A stretch of 64,000 nt of DNA from Apium graveolens (taxonomy: Eukaryota > Streptophyta > Magnoliopsida > Apiales > Apiaceae): NCBI RefSeq assembly GCF_009905375.1, contig NC_133647.1, positions 172,900,790 through 172,964,789 on the forward strand, written 5' to 3'. A model generated the notes under the pieces. That model searched no databases. It worked only from the letters and a program-made list of their open reading frames with translations, and was not told the DNA's origin. Of the stretch, positions 11,037 through 21,282 are shown piece after piece. How positions within the stretch are numbered: position 1 is the stretch's first letter; each line of letters starts with the position of its first letter. Made by a program: the position numbers and the translations under genes.

Positions 11037-11435
11037 GATGTAATGGCTGAAAAGGCACAAAAACAGTTACTAGATTCATTCTCTCAACAGGGTGTGTCTA
11101 TTGAAATTTTCCTGTCGGCCAAGGTATCCGATGTAGTGTCACCACTTTAAACATAAACAATTCTTGATTCACAAGGAGAGGTCACACACACAAAGGATGA
11201 GTTGACTGAAACAAGAGTTTCGACCATTTTAAGGTCAGATTCGATTGTTCAAGGTTCGTTAATGGACCAATTGCCTTTACAGGTGTTAGGAGAGGATACT
11301 GATCTAAAAGCCATATGTCAGTGGTCAGTGTCTACCTCCCCAGACTTAAATCCCATGGATGCATCTGCGGATAGTGGATCTGACATAGGTGCAGATCGGC
11401 AACTTGTTGATAATGATTCAGATATTACCTGATGA
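11037..11435 (+). pseudogene. Copia-B accessory ORF remnant
   Basis: Broken frames encode MAEKAQKQLLDSFSQQG at the start and SLMDQLPLQVLGED...NPMDASADSGSDIGADRQLVDN near the end. These match the Copia-C accessory ORF at 46069-46677 (MAEKAHKQLLDPSSQQG, SMDQLPSHVLGE, NLDASANRGSDIGADRKPI). This shows that Copia-B and Copia-C share the extra ORF. Function is unknown. Confidence 0.75.
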
Positions 11436-12414
11436 GTCACAAGGAAATGTCTTCACAGACATTAGAAGGGAACCTTGATCTTTATGCTAAATTCTTTGGA
11501 TCATTGTTTACCTTCCCAGAATTCAAATCTGGAACCCTAAAAGGGAAACTAGCAATTTGTAAATTATGACTCAGATTCATCTGACGAGTTTAACAAGGAT
11601 GGGGATTTGTGAACTCCCATTGCACCACCTATGACCTCCTTAAGGATGGCTAAGGTGATTTTCCTTACAGGTACAGCTGAATGTTGGAGCTATGAGAGAA
11701 GAGTGATACACTTGTGAGAATGAGTGTAAACACGAGTGGAGAGAAGAGTGAAACACATGTGAGGTACACTAAACAGAATCACACACTCACAGTGAGGAAG
11801 AAAGAGAAACTACTTTTTATTTCTTTTCCAACCAAGTGAAATATGAGAACTCCTTTAGATGACGGCATACATTCCTTCACTAAGGGGGAGATAAAATCTT
11901 AAGTTATAGTTTGGAGGATTCTTCAACTAAGGGGGAGAAATAGCAGGGAGGAAGAAAAAGATCCTACATATGTACACTACACCACACCATTGTTGTTTGT
12001 AACTACGGATCCTATTGTACGGGAGAGGTGGTAAACACAAGGTAATTTTCTAGTAAGGGAAGAAGTTGTTTTCCAAAAGGGGAGTACCATTGGTTTTTAT
12101 CTGCGGATCCTATTATACGGGAGATGTGGTAAACGAAGGTGATCTTCTTTAATCAGTTGATTCTCATAGGGGGAGAATCAAGAGAGATATGTGCTTCTCA
12201 ACAGGAAATGTGGTTGTACAAAAGAAGATGAAACTACTTGAAGATATGTTCAGTCTAGAGGAACATCTATTTGGAATCTGGAAAAGGTTAAATGTAATCC
12301 AGAACTTTTCTCCTATTTACTTTGCATTTCTGTTTATATCTTTTTCTTATTTTTTAGTTGAGTTATCCTCTAGGTATTTGTGTGTTATTGTCTAACAAAC
12401 AAATAGGGGGAGAT
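11436..12414 (+). other. Copia-B 3' interior with multiple polypurine tracts
   Basis: Polypurine tracts AAGGGGGAGA or near matches lie at about 11882, 11925 and 12167, and the LTR-adjacent one ends at 12414. Several tracts of this kind are characteristic of Sireviruses. The short frame 12189-12395 has no domain. Confidence 0.85.
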
Positions 12415-13763
12415 TGTAAGGCATATGTCATAGCCTATTTGTATATTCGAGGATTTAACTCAACTCAAATAAGAATGTAATAAGTAAATAGTGGATCTAC
12501 CGTCAAAGAGATCTCACAAAGTAACATCTGTCAGAGGATTCAGAAACAAGGTTCATCTATAGACTTGAGGAGTTAATTCACTGGAAGAAGTTCAAGAAAT
12601 TGATCAAGCCTCAGTGATTCAAATCAAGATTGTGGATTTAATCAAGTGACAGAGATCTCGTCAGGGTATCAAAGAATTACAAGGATTTAATCTGAAGAAA
12701 ATCAAGTATCAAAGTCAAGACATGAAGAAACGTCACGGAAGTTAGTCACTCATGAACCAGACAGTACATCGAGTGTCAACATTGAAGTGGTGGAATTGAT
12801 TCATAATTTTGAGTGATTTTCAGAAGATTTATAGAAGAATGGTTGCTGCTCAATATTAGTATTAATTCTCTATTAATTAATTAAGTCATATAATTTAATT
12901 AAGAAAATAAATTATATCTGCAAAGATTAATTTATTGATTAATTGAATTAATTGGTTAATTAATTCTGAATTAATATTATGCATTTTTCAGAAATGATTT
13001 TGAATTAATATTTAAGATTAAATCAGCAAGACAAATATTTGAACTGGTATGACAATTGGATTGTCATACCAAAAGTCTTTCCAAGCCTTTTTAGATAGTC
13101 CTACCGAAAGTTCTACCAGTTCATTTGATAGTTCTACCGAAAGTTACACTGGGAGGAGGATTGTCTTGCTAGTTCATTCTGATAGTCTTGCTAGTTCATT
13201 CTGATAGTCTTGCTAGTTCATTTGATTGTCATACCGAAAGTCTTGCTGAGCTAACAGGATTGTCTTGCCAATTCATTTCAGTTCTGTTGAATGAATTAAA
13301 AAGAAGAAAAGCAGCAGAAACCAATATACAGAACACAAGTCAACAAACAAGAACTCAGCAGAAAAGAGAAGCAAAACATTTCATCCTTCATCTGCTAAAT
13401 TCAAGATCACATTTCTAGTTTGTAAAGTTAAATCCAATCAACTAGAAATCATTCTCTTGTTCTTGTGTAACTATCTAGCGGATCAAAATCCCTAAAACTT
13501 AATCTCAAATTGCGTTTAGCATTTGAATCTTTTTATTACAAAAATAGAAAAAGTTCATGTTCAATTTATTCTAGATTTGTGATAATTAATTTGAGATTAG
13601 TTCCTTGTAATCGATACAGTTGTTGTAACACCTTTCAAGTTTAATAATATTCTTATTTAACTTGAATTTTATTTCATATTTTTATTCCACATTTAATTCG
13701 ATTATTCGGTAATGTTTGTATTCAACCCCCCCCCCCCTTCTACAAACACATTGGCACATAACA
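12415..13763 (+). repeat. Copia-B LTR copy 3 (3' LTR, 1349 bp)
   Basis: The LTR runs from TGTAAGG to CATAACA and is nearly identical to copy 2, with a longer C-run near 13728. It is followed by the taatt target duplication. The frame 13188-13418 repeats the pseudo-frame in copy 2 and is not a gene. Confidence 0.93.
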
Positions 13764-13768
13764 TAATT

Positions 13769-15610
13769 TCTAAAAATTCCAAAAAATTATTATTTGAATT
13801 CCAAAAATTATTTTTAATCCAAAAATAAATCTGAATTAATTAGTTAATTAATTTTAGTTAGTATTTAATTAATTAATTGGTCGATTAATTCGAAAATTAA
13901 TTGATTAATTGATTTAATTAATTATTAATTGATTTTAATTAATTATTTAATTAGGTTTAGTTATTTAAAAATGATTTAAAAATTCCAAAAAATAGTTTCG
14001 AGTTTTAAAATATTATTTTAAATTATTTTCAAGGCTCGATAATTATTATAAAATTGTTTAGAAGCCAGATTTGGTCAGTCGAACTCTGTTTATTACTCCG
14101 AAATTGATCCAACGACCCGTTTTAATTCCGAAAAATGTTTTAAAAATCATTTTAAATACCCGAAAGCCTGTTTATGACCCGAGACTCCATTATAAATGAT
14201 ATATCATTGATTGTTTAACATGTTATGTGTTATATGTGACTTGTTGGTTGACTGTCGGTATATATATTCGATGTTTACTTGTTTCTAGTATAACTTTCAA
14301 TCCGTTAATCGGATTTGGGTGAAACGAAGGGTAGATAGAAGTATATATCGAATAGAATCGTATGAGTTGAATATTGATAGATGCTTATAATATGTGAGCA
14401 GAAGAAGCAAGGCGTAGGAAAGGGAAACAGATAGTCGAGGAGTAGACGGTTGTGATTGAAAGTTAGAGAACTATAGCAAGCTAATACCAGGCAAGTGTTC
14501 TGAACTTTCTCGAGATATATTGTAGTGGATTGATAGTCATGTTTTATATTGCAAGTGCTTTGAAGCACTGAACTCAAAACCCTGATTCCAGTTATTAATC
14601 TTGAGCCGTAAACCTTATTCTTTCTAAACCGTTGATTGTTGTACACCCAAATACGAACCAGAGATATACGATACTACTCCACAAATACATACAAACTAAA
14701 TACCAAACACTGAACCGAATTACTTCTATACTCAAACCATTGTACCTTATGATTTGAAAGACCGATTCCTGGTAACCCTGAAATATTGATTCCTTTGTTA
14801 TCCAATTCTTTCATTACCTAACATCCAAGCTTTGAAATTGCCATATTGATCCTTATGAAGATTGAGACCATTTCATTATTGAACGTCCAATGTTGTTAAT
14901 GATTCTGTTTATTGCTTATTACTGTTTATTCTGTTATTATGTTAGAATTGGATTGTTTTTATAAAATTGTGGACCAGATTCGTGGTCAGACCTTATAATG
15001 GTAAAGTTAGGCCAATGTGTGCCTTGGATCCAGTAGTTAGAGCAGTGTTGTGTGCTTTGCTCGGGGTTAGTGCGTGACTGATCAGCAGCCTAACCTTGGT
15101 TTTTAAAATGAAAATATAATATCCAATTCTAAATCATAATTCATTATTCACTCGATATCATAACCCTTTCCATTTGATGATCATTATTCTCAGTTTTGAC
15201 ATAGTGACTTGCTGAGCTAGTTAGCTCATTTGTGCGATATTGTTTATGTTCTTTTCCAGTTAAGAAGGAACCAGTTGGTATCGAGGATCCCCAGTCCAGC
15301 GCGAGAGCTAGGGGTTCACGTTGATCAAGTTAAGCTAGTAGGCACCTTTTGGAGTAATTTAAGTTTGTAAAAGTTTGAAATAATGTTTAATACTCAGTTT
15401 TGAGTTTGGATAGTTGGGATTTGAACGTTTGTAATATAAGTAGGTGTGTTTGGCTTGTGTGCATACTTTAACCTGTTGCGGTCCGTGGTAGCTGGTAAGT
15501 AGGGTCACTGCATATATTATTATTATCATTATTATTGTTATAAGCAGGTTATAAATAAGGTATGTGTGTGTGGACCCCAAACTTCTGACCCGGGTTTGGA
15601 GGGCGCCACA
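13769..15610. other. Right part of the gypsy solo LTR
   Basis: This is a continuation of the LTR after Copia-B. It has an AT-rich start (TTAATTAATT runs near 13840-13960) and a terminal region ending GGCGCCACA. Open frames at 14305-14646 and 15359-15580 on the minus strand lack domains. Confidence 0.75.
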
Positions 15611-15615
15611 CTCTG

Positions 15616-16346
15616 AAGGCTTTTGTCAAAAGTGGATATCTAACAAAAATTCCTTCATCAGCTTTTAGATCAAATTTGGATTGTTATTCGGGATGAGTCT
15701 TAAGAACAAAATACTTGCATCCAAATACATGAAAATACTTCATATTTGGATTCTTTTTCTTCACCATCTCATATGGTGTTTTTCCATGCTTATTAATGAG
15801 TGTTGCATTCTGCATAGTTCGTGCAGCTTCAATAAGAGTTCTATTCTTTCTTTTAACAACTTTATTTTGCTGTGGAGTTCCAGGAGCAGAAAATTCCTGC
15901 TTTATTCCATGGCCTTTGCAGAACTCTTCCATGATCAAATTCTTGAACTCAGTGCCATTACCACTTTTTATGATCTTCATAGAATCTTTGACCAATTTAT
16001 CCAGTTGTTTGACATGATCAATTAAGATAGATGCAGTTTCACTTTTGGTGTGCAAGAAATACACCCATGTGTATCTGGTGAACTCATCCACTATGACCAT
16101 AGCATATTTCTTATTTGCAATAGACATGACATTAACTGGACCAAATAGATCAACATGTAGTATGTGATAAGGCTTAAGAATTGATGATTCAGTCTTGCTC
16201 TTGAATGAAGATTTTCTTTGTTTTGCCTTCTGACATGAATCACAAAGGCCATCAGGAGCAAATACTGATTTTGGCAGTCCTCTCACAAGATCTTTCTTGA
16301 CTAGTTCATTTATATTGTTAAAATTAACATGAGAGAGTTTCTTCAA
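15616..16346 (-). pseudogene. Copia-A integrase core, catalytic residues lost
   Basis: The frame 16346-15684 encodes the pre-integrase end (LSHVNFNNINELVKKDLVRGLPK), a CDSCQKAKQRKSSF zinc block and the integrase core. The first catalytic Asp is present (HVDLFGP). The second motif reads SGNGTEFKN, where Copia-C has SDN, so that Asp is replaced by Gly. The third block reads NKVVKRKNRTL, against NGVVERKN in Copia-C, so Glu is replaced by Lys. Two of the three DDE residues are therefore gone. After a stop, the same region continues to 15616, where the gypsy solo LTR begins. Confidence 0.9.
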
Positions 16347-16762
16347 TTGATGATCTACTTAACAGACAGAATACAGAACCATCAGTACTTGTTGAAAGCT
16401 TGGCTTTATAAATGTTACCATGCCTGTATCCTTTCAGAACAACTTTGCATGTAGATTTGCTTACAACTTCACAGTGTTCTTCAAAAAAATTCACATGATA
16501 ACCTCTGTCACAGATGTCACTCACACTCAGCAGATTGTGTTTAAGTCCTGAGACCAGAGCTACTTTTTCAATAATGACATTCCCAAGATTGATATTGCCA
16601 TATCCCAGAGTTTTTTCCAATGTTGCCATCTCCATAAGAAATATCTACGCCAGCTTTCTCCAAAAAGTCTGATAGCAGGGCTTTATTTCAAGTCATATAT
16701 CCTGAACATCCACTGTCCAGAACTAGGATATTATTTATGTTGCCCTGCAATCACAAAGACCA
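16324..16762 (-). pseudogene. Copia-A protease and pre-integrase region
   Basis: The minus strand near 16710-16680 reads VLDSGCSGYMT then a stop, so the DSG catalytic motif is present but the frame is broken. The frame 16635-16324 continues with GNVIIEKVALVSGLKHNLLSVSDICDRGYHV, the conserved link between protease and integrase. Frames change relative to gag and to integrase, so the pol region has at least two frameshifts. Confidence 0.85.
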
Positions 16763-17677
16763 CTAATGATTAGTTTTAAGGACCCAGACTTGTTTGGATC
16801 CTTTGGCCTTTTTAAATTTGTTAACATTTGCAACGGATTTAGCATCAGAGTTTATGTTAACAGTTTTCTTATCAGAATTTGCAATATCAGACTTTGCATC
16901 AGAACTTACCCTAGAAGGAATAATGCTAATTTTCTTTACAGAAGGTTTTATTTGATAATAATCATAGTACAAACTATGATATTCCTTACAAGTATAAATG
17001 GAATGCCATATACTACCACAATGAAAACAAGGATTTTGTGGATTATATCTAACAGACTGACTCTTAACTCCTGATTTTGAAGGTAAGGAGTTTATATTCT
17101 TATTTTTCCTGCAAAAAGAAGCCAGATGGTTAGAACTTCCACAGTTATGATATGTTTTTCTAGGAGCATTAGGAACAGGCTTATAATTGTTACTTTTGTT
17201 CACACCTTCCTTTCCAGTCCTATTTTTCCTAGGTGGCTTTACCTTGTTTACATTCTTAACATCTTTCATCTTATGTTTAAGCTGCTTCTTAGTCATTAAG
17301 CCTATGTTAACTTCAGTTGGCTTATCCTGTTTAGGTTTGTCAGAAGTTACTTTCTCCTTAACTTCTGATTTCTCAATATCAGACTTTGCAGTTACAAACT
17401 CAACAGGATTTAACTTTGGTTTATGTTTAACAACTATAGTCTTAGTTTCTACAGTTCCCTTACTGTTCTTATCGTCTCCACAACCTAAGCCCTCTTTCCA
17501 GTTTCCATTACTAAGAATATCCTGAGTTGCTTTACCAGAGTTAGTCCAAGTCCTGATAATCTATCTTTCATTTTCTAACTCAGTTTTTAGAGATTCATTC
17601 ATTTTTAGCACTTCATCCCTAACATAAAAGGCATCATCTCTATCTTTTTGAGTTTGATGGAACATGACTAACTCTTT
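16763..17677 (-). pseudogene. Copia-A Gag C-terminal extension with two extra zinc knuckles
   Basis: This stretch is in frame with the main gag (19087) but separated from it by stops near 17678 and 17560. It encodes a Lys-rich segment and two CCHC-like knuckles. CFHCGSIWHSIYTC is complete, while HNCGSSNHLASFC has lost its first Cys. The end is SKQVWVLKTNH just before the protease. Such long C-terminal Gag regions fit a Sirevirus-like organisation. Confidence 0.8.
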
Positions 17678-19087
17678 TTATAAATAATTATTCCTCTTTT
17701 TATAAGCAAGATTTTCAGAAGTTAATATTTCACATGTTAAAGTTTGATCTTTATAACTAATGAACATGGTCTTAAGATATCTTCTCAACTCAGTAATATC
17801 ATCAGTTTGAAAGGCATAAGTAGTTTGAGGTACCTTTAAGTTAGCAGTATCAAAACTGCTATCAGCATTTGCCATCAAGGCATAGTTTTCCTCATCCTCA
17901 GAATCTGAAACATCTGACCAGCTTTTCTTCTTTGTGACAAGAGCCTTGCCTTTGTCACTTTTCCCTTTTCTGCAATCTGGAGATATGTGGCCTTTCTCAC
18001 CACAGTTGTAGCATTTAACATTTGAGTAATCTTCTCTGTCAGACTTTCCTCCTTTGCCTTCAGATTTTCTGAAACCTTTCTTTTCAGAACTTGCACCTTT
18101 CTTGGAAAACTTCTTTCCTCTTCTAAATTTCATGTATGCAATCTTTGTGATTCCTTTCACCATAAGAGCACACAGCTTCATTATCTCCTCATCATGATCC
18201 ATCTCAGGTATACTTTCAGTTTCTGAGTCATCATCACTATCAGAACTTGATGACTCAGTATCAAACTTTGTGATGAGAGCCTTTTCCTTGCCTTTTCTTG
18301 AGGCAGCTACTTTAGGACTTTCCTCCTCAGCCACAAAGGCAATTGTTCTTGACTTTCTTCCATTCCTCTTGCTTCTTTGTTCCATCTCAAGTTCATGAGT
18401 CTTGAGCATCCCATAAATTTTATCAAGAGTTGTTTCGTCAAGATTATAGTTGTCTCTTATTATTTTGGCCTTTAAATCCCATCTTTCAGGAAGAGCTAAC
18501 AGGAATTTAAGATTTGAATCTTCAATATCATACTCTTTGTCAACTAGTGACAAATCATTCAAGAGTTTGACAAATCTATCATATAAATTAGTTAATGACT
18601 CATCAGGCTTTGAGTCAAAGTGTTCATACTCTTGAGTGAGTATCATCTTCCTGTTCTTCTTGATTGAATCAGTTCCCTGACACCTTATTTCCAAAGCATC
18701 CCATATCTCTTTTACAGTCTTCCATTGAATTACCCTGTTTGACATGACATTATCAATGGCACTATGCAGCAAGTATCTTACCTTTGCATCCTTTGCAATC
18801 GATGAAATATCTTTAGCAGTGTAATCACTTTTCTCCTTTGGTACAGACTTTGCTGGCTGACCTGCAACTTCCACAGAGAGTTTGGTTGGTATATGTGGTC
18901 CTTCATAAATCCTGTCGAGATATTCTGGATTTGTAGCTTCCAGAAACATAGCCATCTTCACTTTCCATATGGAATACTCAAAAGGTTTCAACATGGGAAC
19001 TCTTATAGTCTCATATCGACTATGGGTTATGGTTAATGGAGGTTCTTCAGTTTTGGTGGGCTTGGTTGGAGTTTCTTCTTCAGACAT
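17678..19087 (-). pseudogene. Copia-A Gag (capsid-like and nucleocapsid regions)
   Basis: This 469 aa frame starts at MSEEETPTKPTKTEEPP, about 40 bp after the PBS, which supports the start. Residues 20-240 have the copia Gag pattern (FEYSIWKVKMAMFLEA, KEIWDALE, LTNLYDRFVKLLNDLS, LKFLLALPERW, IYGMLKTHELEMEQ). A complete CCHC knuckle, CYNCGEKGHISPDC, lies at about residue 360. An acidic SSSSDSDDDSE stretch and a C-terminal coiled-coil-like tail follow. It ends at an in-frame stop (17678-17680), after which Gag sequence continues. Gag packages the element RNA in cytoplasmic particles. Confidence 0.9.
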
Positions 19088-19128
19088 GATTGTTTTTGGA
19101 TCTTAAACTGTTTGTGTGTTAACAAATT

Positions 19129-19140
19129 GCTCTGATACCA
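19129..19140 (-). other. Copia-A primer-binding site
   Basis: The minus strand reads TGGTATCAGAGC, two bases after the LTR end. It is a perfect initiator-Met tRNA type PBS. Confidence 0.95.
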
Positions 19141-19142
19141 CT

Positions 19143-19765
19143 TGTTAGGTCACACACACTGTAGAAGGGGTTGAATACAATGTTTAGCACAATCAAATCG
19201 AATATAAGAACTCAAGTAACATAAAACAGATTTTATTCAACACAATAAACTCTGTTACAATATGGAACTGTCCTCTCTCAGTGATAAACAAATTATCATG
19301 AGAGCTGCTGGAGTTACAAAGAATAATAACTTCGATAATCGTAACACTTTTTAGTGTAAACCCTATGCCTGTGTTTATATAGATAAACAGTTACAAGATA
19401 ATCTTCTAATTGATATGGAATATAATTCTGCTTCCTAATATATATCAACTAGTTATCTTTTCTTCCAAGTATTCTATTCTTCATAGAATTCTTTCTTCAT
19501 GCCCAATTCTTTCTGTCTTAGTCTCGATCTTCTTTCCTTTTAATCAGCCGCCTGCCTTATCTGAAAGTCATCTTAAGTCCTGATATTATCTCTTGATAAA
19601 TATCTTCTGATCACTTAAGTTCTGATAACTTAAGTTCTGATATCTTAAGTTCTGTCTTCAGTATAAGTGCTGATTTCCAGTTAAGTATTGATTTGTCCTG
19701 TTAAGTAAGATCTGAAAACTAAACACAAATCATATTACACATGACATTATCAAATATATTTAACA
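19143..19765 (-). repeat. Copia-A 5' LTR (623 bp)
   Basis: Termini are TGTTAGG and TTTAACA (plus orientation). On the sense strand the ATCAGAACTT-type motif is clustered at about 19560-19710 (U3), followed by a TATA box at 19373-19381. The matching LTR fragment is at 2419-3023. The target flank at the right is atgag (19766-19770); its partner lies outside the window. Confidence 0.93.
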
Positions 19766-19831
19766 ATGAGTAATGATCCCAAACTTGTGAAGACGAGCAA
19801 GAGTATTCAATCTACCGTGGTAAGTCAGCCA

Positions 19832-20389
19832 TTAATGGTGAGCATGCCTGTTTATGCGCAGTTTGTGCAAGACTGCTAGGTACCAGCCAACTGCAGGGGC
19901 CCTGTGTCTAATCGAGTCCCAAATGTGCCAAGTCTTGATTTTAGAAGTATCATTACCATCCCAAAGAATCAAATTACGGCTGCCGGAGTTTATACCGGGA
20001 AAATCAAAAGAGGAAATCCAATGAATAAGCAACAGTTCCTGGTGGTAATGTCTAGAGTTGATAATAGGAAGCCTCCAAGAGGCAGATGTGTTGATACTAC
20101 TCATTTTAGCATTCTTGTTGGAGCCACACTGGGTGATGATAGGGCTGGACTCTGAACTAGCCAAACAAGAATTTCTCCACCAAGGATCGAACCATAGAGA
20201 TATATCATTACCATTCGTAACTCGGTAGGATATAAATTGAAGAGCCGTAGCACGAAGTCTCAATAATTTCTTCCAAAACCAAGAACAGTCCGTAGGCAGC
20301 TTCAAGGTCCAAAAGTACTGATTTTTAAGAACTGTATAGTTGATCCATAAAGGCCATAAACTAGAAGACTTAGTGATGACTCGAATCAA
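19832..20389 (-). pseudogene. LINE ORF2 C-terminal zinc-binding region
   Basis: This 185 aa frame has the post-RT LINE pattern: WFWKKLLRLRATALQFISYRVTNGNDISLWFDPWW, and at the end KIKTWHIWDSIRHRAPAVGWYLAVLHKLRINRHA, resembling the RT zinc-binding (zf-RVT) domain. The sequence between it and 20717 continues the same protein in broken frames. Confidence 0.8.
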
Positions 20390-20716
20390 ATGATGCAGAT
20401 CTGAGCTTTGTTATAATGAACCATATTCTTAATATCGAGACCTCCTTCAGTTTTGGGCAAACAGATAGTGTCCCAAGCTACTTTGGAACCCCCTTTATGA
20501 TTTATGTTACCTTTACACAAGAACCTAGTAGGAGGGACTGTATATTACTGTGCACAGCCGATGGAAGAAGAAAATGGTTGCACCCGAAAGCTTCCATGTA
20601 ATTGATAACAGATTTAATGAGAAGAACACCACCATTAAAGGAGAGAAAGAAGTAGTCCAAGAATTTACCTTTGAAGTGATCCTCTCTACTAGAGGCATGT
20701 AGTCATTAATCGAGAG

Positions 20717-21282
20717 CTAAGAAGATATGAGAGGGACACCCAGAAATCGGACAGGAAGAGAGCCTCTTGGGATCAAATACATCTCATCAAACCAAGCAGT
20801 AAAATCAACATCACAGTTGCAGAGGAATCTAGAGCTTTTGTGCAAGCTGGGTTTGAGACCACTCCAGGAAGAGAACTGAGTGACACAATCCACGATATGA
20901 GTAACCGAGTGTTCATTACCATGGGCAAAGAAAAACACATCATTTGTAAATAATAAGTGTGTGATTTTCATCTCTTTACATCTATAATTAAACTTGAAAT
21001 TAGCAAGAGGCCTATTGAGAATACTAGAGAGCATGTTCATGCACAAGGAAAAAATGTACGGAGATATGGGGTCTCCTTGAAGAATGCCCGAATCACCCTT
21101 AAAATAACCGTGAATAATACCATTAAGCTTGATAGAAAATCTTATGGTACAAAGACAGGCAGTGATCCAAGAGATCATCTTTTGAGGCATACGAATTTTA
21201 TGCAGACTGCCAACACGAAGTTCCATCTTATAGAATCAAAGGCTTTATGAAGGTCCACTTTGAGAGCACATTTAGGAGTCCC
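20717..21282 (-). pseudogene. LINE ORF2 reverse transcriptase
   Basis: Codons from 21282 read CALKVDLHKAFDSIRWNF (motif A), then shift frame to the 169 aa frame 21226-20717 with QGDPISPYIFSLCMNMLS and LLFTNDVFFFAHG. The active-site pair reads ND instead of DD, so catalysis should be lost. FSSWSGLKPSLHKS and PVRFLGVPLIS follow, typical of plant L1 elements. Confidence 0.88.

Larger units (their letters stand above)
5808..13763 (+). mobile_element. Copia-B: Sirevirus-like element in a tandem LTR-INT-LTR-INT-LTR array
   Basis: Three LTR copies start at 5808, 7534 and 12415 (TGTAAGGYATATGTCATAGCC). The whole array is bounded by taatt at 5803-5807 and 13764-13768, so it is one integration locus. 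The first unit is deleted from mid-LTR to mid-interior. The second has a complete LTR pair and an interior of 3.5 kb. Repeated AAGGGGGAGA-like tracts in the 3' interior are a Sirevirus hallmark. Only the gag C-terminus, a protease fragment and an accessory ORF remnant are present; integrase, RT and RNase H are missing, so it is non-autonomous. Confidence 0.9.
4213..15610. mobile_element. Gypsy-type solo LTR, split by Copia-B
   Basis: The sequence starts TGTAATATCCGGG at 4213 and ends TTGGAGGGCGCCACA at 15610. It is bounded by a perfect 5 bp duplication, ctctg, at 4208-4212 and 15611-15615, lying within the Copia-A integrase frame. Without Copia-B (5808-13763 and one taatt copy) it is about 3.44 kb. 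No PBS, PPT or coding region belongs to it, so it is a solo LTR. The long LTR and termini of the TGTAATA...CA kind suggest a Tekay-type gypsy, but the family is not proven. Transcription direction is not established. Confidence 0.85.
1..19765 (-). mobile_element. Copia-A: Ty1/copia retrotransposon, interrupted, 3' end off window
   Basis: A minus-strand copia element. In sense order it has the 5' LTR (19143-19765), an initiator-Met-type PBS, gag, protease, integrase, reverse transcriptase and RNase H ending at 1634, then a 3' spacer and the start of an accessory ORF at the left edge. The integrase-before-RT order defines Ty1/copia. No 3' LTR is seen, so the element runs off the window. It is split by a gypsy solo LTR (4213-15610) and by an LTR-PBS fragment (2407-3023). 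Coding parts have multiple stops and frameshifts. Long gag, extra zinc knuckles and a downstream accessory ORF suggest the Sirevirus lineage, but I see no AAGGGGGAGA-type tract within the window. Confidence 0.9.
19771..21282 (-). mobile_element. LINE (L1-like non-LTR retrotransposon), truncated at both ends
   Basis: Minus-strand fragments of a plant L1-type ORF2: RT at 21282-20717 and the post-RT region with a zinc-binding domain at 20389-19832, joined by a decayed stretch. Copia-A was inserted on the 3' side and the LTR at 21283 on the 5' side, so the two junctions are younger than the LINE. No poly-A tail is seen in the window. Confidence 0.88.

Noticed and set aside
19904..20155. Plus-strand ORF over the LINE 3' part
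   Set aside because: It is antisense to the recognisable LINE zinc-binding region.
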